From Nematostella vectensis (lineage: Eukaryota; Cnidaria; Anthozoa; Actiniaria; Edwardsiidae): a stretch of DNA of 64,000 nt. Positions 53,101-62,100 of the stretch are shown here, piece after piece. The DNA lies in contig NC_064048.1 in assembly GCF_932526225.1 (NCBI RefSeq), forward strand, positions 12,157,665-12,221,664. The letters are read 5' to 3'. Position 1 is the stretch's first letter. Every line of letters starts with the position of its first letter. The notes under the pieces are model-generated. The model was not told the origin of the DNA, searched no databases, and saw only the letters and a program-made list of their open reading frames with translations. A program made the position numbers and the translations under genes.

Positions 53101-56100
53101 GACGAACACAGGTACTGCACCCATAGACGAACACAGGTACTGCACCCATAGACATATACAAATACTGCACCCATAGACAAACACAGGTACTGCACCCATA
53201 GATGTACACAGGTACTGCACCCATAGACATATACAGGTACTGCACCCATAGACGAACACAGGTACTGCACCCATAGACATATACAGGTACTGCACCCATA
53301 GACATATACAGGTACTGCACCCATAGACGAACACATGTACTGCACCCATAGACATATAAGGTACTGCACCCATAGACGAACACAGGTACTGCACCCATAG
53401 ACGAACACAGGTACTGCACCCTTAGACGAACATAGGTACTGCACCCATAGACGAACACAGGTACTGCACCCATAGACGAACACAGGTACTTTACCCATAG
53501 ACGAACACAGGTACTGCACCCATAGACGAACACATGTACTGCACCCATAGTCAAACACAGGTACTGCACCCATAGACGAACACAGGTACTGCACCCATAG
53601 ACGAACACAGGTACTGCACCAAAAGACAAACACAGGTACTGCACCCATACACGAACACATGTACTGCACCCATAGACGATCACAGGTACTGCACCCATAG
53701 ACGAACACAGGTACTGCACCCATAGACATATACAGGTACTGCACCCATAGACATATACAGGTACTGCACCCATAGACGAACACATGTACTGCACCCATAG
53801 ACATATAAGGTACTGCACCCATAGACGAACACAGGTACTGCACCCATAGACGAACACAGGTACTGCACCCTTAGACGAACACAGGTACTGCACCCATAGA
53901 CGAACACAAGTACTGCAGCCCTAGTCAAACACAGGTACTGCACCCATAGACAAACACAGGTACTGCACCCATAGACGAACACAGGTACTGCACCCATAGA
54001 CGAACACATGTACTGCACCTATAGACATATAAGGTACTGCACCCATAGATGAACACAGGTACTGCACCCATAGACATATACAAATACTGCACCCATAGAC
54101 AAACACAGGTACTGCACCCATAGATGTACACAGGTACTGCACCCATAGACGAACACATGTACTGCACCCATAGACATACAGGTACTGCACCCATAGTCAA
54201 ACACAGGTACTGCACCCATAGACGAACACAGGTACTGCACCCATAGACGAACACAGGTACTGCACCCATAGACGAACACAGGTACTGCACCCATAGACGA
54301 ACACAGGTACTGCACCCATAGACGAACACAGGTACTGCACCCATAGACGAACACAGGTACTGCACCCATAGACATATACAAATACTGCACCCATAGACAA
54401 ACACAGGTACTGCACCCATAGATGTACACAGGTACTGCACCCATAGACGAACACATGTACTGCACCCATAGACATATACAGGTACTGCACCCATAGACGA
54501 ACACAGGTACTGCACCAATAGTCAAACACAGGTACTGCACCCATAGACATATACAGGTACTGCACCCATAGACAAACACAGGTACTGCACCCATAGACAA
54601 ACACAGGTACTGCACCCATAGTCAAACACAGGTACTGCACCCATAGTCAAACACAGGTACTGCACCCATAGACATATACAGGTACTGCACCCATAGTCAA
54701 ACACAGGTACTGCACCCATAGACATATACAGGTACTGCACCCATAGTCAAACATAGGTACTGCACCCATAGTCAAACACAGGTACTGCACCCATAGACAT
54801 ATACAGGTACTGCACCCATAGTCAAACACAGGTACTGCACCGATAGACGAACACAGGTACTGCACCCATAGTCAAACACAGGTACTGCACCCATAGACGA
54901 ACACAGGTACTGCAACCATAGACGAACACAGGTACTGCACCCATAGACGAACACAGGTACTGCAACCATAGACAAACACAAGTACTGCACCCATAGTCAA
55001 ACACAGGTACTGCACCCATAGACAAACACAGGTACTGCACCCATAGACAAACACAGGTACTGCACCCATAGTCAAACACAGGTACTGCACCCATAGACGA
55101 ACACATGTACTGCACCCATAGTCAAACACAGGTACTGCACCCATAGTCAAACACAGGTACTGCACTCATAGACATAAACAGGTACTACACCCATAGTCAA
55201 ACACAGGTACTGCACCCATAGACATATACAGGTACTGCACCCATGGTCAAACACAGGTACTGGACCCATAGACGAACACAGGTACTGCACCCATAGACAT
55301 ATACAGGTACTGCACCCATAGTCAAACACAGGTACTGCACCGATAGACGAACACAGGTACTGCACCCATAGACATATACAGGTACTGCACCCATAGACGA
55401 ACATCTGTACTGCACCCATAGACATATACAGGTACTGCACCCATAGACAAACACAGGTACTGCACCCATAGACATATACAGGTACTGCACCCATAGTCAA
55501 ACACAGGGACTGCACCCATAGTCAAACACAGGTACTGCACCCATAGTCAAACACAGGTACTGCACCCATAGACATATACAGGTACTGCACCCATAGACAT
55601 ATACAGGTACTGCACCCATAGTCAAACACAGGTACTGCACCCATAGACATTTAAAGGTACTGCACCCATAGTCAAACACAGGTACTGCACCCATAGACGA
55701 ACACAGGTACTGCACCCATAGACATATACAGGTACTGCACCCATAGACATATACAGGTACTGCACCCATAGTCAAACACAGGTACTGCACCGATAGACGA
55801 ACACAGGTACTGCACCCATAGACATACAGGTACTGCACCCATAGTCAAACACAGGTACTGCACCCATAGACGAACACAGGTACTGCACCCATAGACGAAC
55901 ACAGGTACTGCACCCATAGACGAACACAGGTACTGCACCCATAGACGAACACAGGTACTGCACCCATAGACGAACACAGGTACTGCACCCATAGACGAAC
56001 ACAGGTACTGCACCCATAGACATATACAAATACTGCACCCATAGACAAACACAGGTACTGCACCCATAGATGTACACAGGTACTGCACCCATAGACGAAC

Positions 56101-59100
56101 ACATGTACTGCACCCATAGACATATACAGGTACTGCACCCATAGACGAACACAGGTACTGCACCAATAGTCAAACACAGGTACTGCACCCATAGACATAT
56201 ACAGGTACTGCACCCATAGACAAACACAGGTACTGCACCCATAGACAAACACAGGTACTGCACCCATAGTCAAACACAGGTACTGCACCCATAGTCAAAC
56301 ACAGGTACTGCACCCATAGACATATACAGGTACTGCACCCATAGTCAAACACAGGTACTGCACCCATAGACATATACAGGTACTGCACCCATAGTCAAAC
56401 ATAGGTACTGCACCCATAGTCAAACACAGGTACTGCACCCATAGACATATACAGGTACTGCACCCATAGTCAAACACAGGTACTGCACCGATAGACGAAC
56501 ACAGGTACTGCACCCATAGTCAAACACAGGTACTGCACCCATAGACGAACACAGGTACTGCAACCATAGACGAACACAGGTACTGCACCCATAGACGAAC
56601 ACAGGTACTGCAACCATAGACAAACACAGGTACTGCACCCATAGTCAAACACAGGTACTGCACCCATAGACAAACACAGGTACTGCACCCATAGACAAAC
56701 ACAGGTACTGCACCCATAGTCAAACACAGGTACTGCACCCATAGACGAACACATGTACTGCACCCATAGTCAAACACAGGTACTGCACCCATAGTCAAAC
56801 ACAGGTACTGCACCCATAGACATATACAGGTACTGCACCCATGGTCAAACACAGGTACTGGACCCATAGACGAACACAGGTACTGCACCCATAGACATAT
56901 ACAGGTACTGCACCCATAGTCAAACACAGGTACTGCACCGATAGACGAACACAGGTACTGCACCCATAGACATATACAGGTACTGCACCCATAGACGAAC
57001 ATCTGTACTGCACCCATAGACATATACAGGTACTGCACCCATAGACAAACACAGGTACTGCACCCATAGACATATACAGGTACTGCACCCATAGTCAAAC
57101 ACAGGGACTGCACCCATAGTCAAACACAGGTACTGCACCCATAGTCAAACACAGGTACTGCACCCATAGACATATACAGGTACTGCACCCATAGACATAT
57201 ACAGGTACTGCACCCATAGTCAAACACAGGTACTGCACCCATAGACATTTAAAGGTACTGCACCCATAGTCAAACACAGGTACTGCACCCATAGACGAAC
57301 ACAGGTACTGCACCCATAGACATATACAGGTACTGCACCCATAGACATATACAGGTACTGCACCCATAGTCAAACACAGGTACTGCACCGATAGACGAAC
57401 ACAGGTACTGCACCCATAGTCAAACACATGTACTGCACCCATAGACGAAAACAGGTACTGCAACCATAGACGAACACAGGTGATGCACCCATAGTCAAAC
57501 ACAGGTACTGCACCCATAGACGAACACAGGTACTGCACCCATAGTCAAACACATGTACTGCACCCATAGACGAACACAGGTACTGCACCCATAGACGAAC
57601 ACAGGTACTGCAACCATAGACATATACAGGTACTGCACCCATAATCAAACACAGGTACTGCACCCATAGACGAACACAGGTACTGCACCCATAGACGAAC
57701 ACAGTTACTGCACCCATAGACATATACAGGTACTGCACCCATAGTCAAACACATGTACTGCACCCATATTCAAACACAGGTACTGCACCCATAGACGAAC
57801 ACAGGTACTGCACCCATAGTATGTACTGCACCCATAGACGAACACAGGTACTGCACCCATCGACGAACACAGGTACTGCACCCATAGTCAAACACATGTA
57901 CTGCACCCATAGACGAACACATGTACTGCACCCATAGTCAAACACAGGGACTGCACCCATAGACATTGCACCCATAGACATATACAGGTACTGCACCCAT
58001 AGACGAACACATGTACTGCACCCATAGACGAACACAGGTACTGCACCCATAGACGAACACAGGTACTGCACCCATAGACGAACACAGGTACTGCACTCAT
58101 AGTCAAACACATGTACTGCACCCATAGACGAACACAGGTACTGCACTCATAGTCAAACACAGGTACTGCACTCATAGACAAACACAGGTACTGCACCGAT
58201 AGACATATACAGGTACTGCACCCATAGACAAACACAGGTACTGCACCCATAGACGAACACAGGTACTGCACCCATAGACGAACACAGGTACTGCACCCAT
58301 AGACATATACATTTACTGCACCCATAATCAAACACAGGTACTGCACCGATAGACATATACAGGTACTGCACCCATAGACGAACACAGGTACTGCACCCAT
58401 AGACGAACACAGGTACTGCACCCATAGACATATACAGGTACTGCACCCATAGACATATACAGGTACTGCACCCATAGTCAAACACAGGTACTGCACCGAT
58501 AGACGAACACAGGTACTGCACCCATAGTCAAACACATGTACTGCACCCATAGACGAACACAGGTACTGCAACCATAGACGAACACAGGTGATGCACCCAT
58601 AGTCAAACACAGGTACTGCACCCATAGACGAACACAGGTACTGCACCCATAGTCAAACACAGGTACTGCACCCATAGACGAACACAGGTACTGCACCGAT
58701 AGACATATACAGGTACTGCACCCATAGACGAACACATGTACTGCACCCATAGACGAACACAGGTACTGCACTCATAGTCAAACACAGGTACTGCACCCAT
58801 AGACGAACACAGGTACTTCAACCATAGACATATACAGGTACTGCACCCATAGACGAACACAGGTACTACACTCATAGTCAAACACAAGTACTGCACCCAT
58901 AGTCAAACACATGTACTGCACCCATAGACATATACAGGTACTGCACCCATAATCAAACACAGGTACTGCACCCATAGACAAACACAGGTACTGCACCCAT
59001 AGACGAACACAGTTACTGCACCCATAGACATATACAGGTACTGCACCCATAGACAAACACATGTACTGCTCCCATATTCAAACACAGGTACTGCACCCAT

Positions 59101-62100
59101 AGACGAACACAGTTACTACACCCATAGACATATACAGGTACTGCACTCATAGTCAAACACATGTACTGCACCCATAGACGAACACAGGTACTGCACCCAT
59201 AGACGAACACAGGTACTGCACCCATAGTCAAACACATGTACTGCACCCATAGACGAACACATGTACTGCACCCATAGTCAAACACAGGGACTGCACCCAT
59301 AGACATTGCACCCATAGGCATATACAGGTACTGCACCCATAGACGAACACAGGTATTGCACCCATAGACGAACACAGGTACTGCACCCATAGACGAACAC
59401 AGGTACTGCACTCATAGATGAACACAGGTACTGCACCCATAGACGAACACAGGTACTGCACTCATAGACGAACACAGGTACTGCACTCATAGTCAAACAC
59501 ATGTACTGCACCCATAGACGAACACAGGTACTGCACTCATAGATGAACACAGGTACTGCACCCATAGACGAACACATGTACTGCACCCATAGACGAACAC
59601 AGGTACTGCACTCATAGTCAAACCCATGTACTGCACCCATAGACGAACACATGTACTGCACCCATAGACATATAAGGTACTGCACCCATAGACGAACACA
59701 GGTACTGCACCCATAAACGAACACAGGTACTGCACTCATAGTCAAACCCATGTACTGCACCCATAGACGAACACAGGTACTGCACCCATAGACATATACA
59801 GGTACTGCACCCATAGACGAACACAGGTACTGCACTCATAGACGAACACAGGTACTGCACTCATAGTCAAACCCATGTACTGCACCCATAGACGAACACA
59901 GGTACTGCACTCATAGTCAAACACAGGTACTGCACCCATAGACATATACAGGTACTGCACCCATAGTCAAACACATGTACTGCACCCATAGACATATAAG
60001 GTACTGCACCCATAGTCAAACACATGTACTGCAGCCATAGACATATAAGGTACTGCACCCATAGACGAACACAGGTACTGCACCCATAGTCAAACACATG
60101 TACTGCACCCATAGACGAACACAGGTACTGCACCCATAGACGAACACAGGTACTGCAACCATAGACATATACAGGTACTGCACCCATAGTCAAACACATG
60201 TACTGCACCCATAGACGAACACAGGTACTGCACCCATAGACGAACACAGGTACTGCACCCATAGACATATACAGGTACTGCACCCATAGTCAAACACATG
60301 TACTGCACCCATAGACGAACACAGGTACTGCACCCATAGTCAAACACATGTACTGCACCCATAGACGAACACAGGTACTGCAGCAATAGACGAACACAGG
60401 TACTGCACCCATAGACGAACACAGGTACTGCACCCATAGACGAACACATGTACTGCACCCATAGACGAACACAGGTACTGCACCCATAGTCAAACACAGG
60501 TACTGCACCCATAGTCAAACACAGGTACTGCACCCATAGTCAAACACAGGTACTGCACCCATAGACGAACACATGTACTGCACCCATAGACGAACACAGG
60601 TACTGCACCCATAGTCAAACACATGTACTGCACCCATAGACGAACACAGGTACTGCACCCATAGACATATACAGGTACTGCACCCATAGTCAAACACAGG
60701 TACTGCACCCATAGTCAAACACAGGTACTGCACCCATAGACGAACACATGTACTGCAGCCATAGTCAAACACAGGGACTGCACCCATAGACATTGCACCC
60801 ATAGACATATACAGGTACTGCACCCATAGACGAACACATGTACTGCACCCATAGACAAACACAGGTACTGCACCCATAGACAAACACAGGTACTGCACCC
60901 ATAGACGAACACATGTACTGCACCCATAGACAAACACAGGTACCGCACCCATAGACGAACACAGGTACTGCACCCATAGACAAACACACGTACTGCACTC
61001 ATAGTCAAACACATGTACTGCACCCATAGACGAACACAGGTACTGCACCCATAGACGAACACAGGTACTGCACCCATAGACATATACAGGTACTGCACCC
61101 ATAGACAAACACAGGTACTGCACCCATAGACGAACACAGGTACTGCACCCATAGACATATACAGGTACTGCACCCATAGACAAACACAGGTACTGCACCC
61201 ATAGACAAACACAGGTACTGCACCCGTAGTCAAACACATGTACTGCACTCATAGTCAAACACAGGTACTGCACCCATAGACGAACACAGGTACTGCACCC
61301 ATAGACATATACAGGTACTGCACCCATAGTCAAACACATGTACTGCACTCATAGACGAACACAGGTACTGCACCCATAGACGAACACAGGTACTGCACCC
61401 ATAGTCAAACACATGTACTGCACCCATAGACGAACACAGGTACTGCACCCATAGACGAACACAGGTACTGCACCCATAGACGAACACAGGTACTGCACCC
61501 ATAGACGAACACATGTACTGCACCCATAGACGAACACAGGTACTGCACCCATAGTCAAACACAGGTACTGCACCCATAGTCAAACACAGGTACTGCACCC
61601 ATAGACGAACACATGTACTGCACCCATAGACGAACACAGGTACTGCACCCATAGTCAAACACATGTACTGCACCCATAGACGAACACAGGTACTGCACCC
61701 ATAGACATATACAGGTACTGCACCCATAGTCAAACACAGGTACTGCACCCATAGTCAAACACAGGTACTGCACCCATAGACGAACACATGTACTGCAGCC
61801 ATAGTCAAACACAGGGACTGCACCCATAGACATTGCACCCATAGACATATACAGGTACTGCACCCATAGACGAACACATGTACTGCACCCATAGACAAAC
61901 ACAGGTACTGCACCCATAGACAAACACAGGTACTGCACCCATAGACGAACACATGTACTGCACCCATAGACAAACACAGGTACCGCACCCATAGACGAAC
62001 ACAGGTACTGCACCCATAGACAAACACACGTACTGCACTCATAGTCAAACACATGTACTGCACCCATAGTCAAACACAGGTACTGCACCCATAGACGAAC

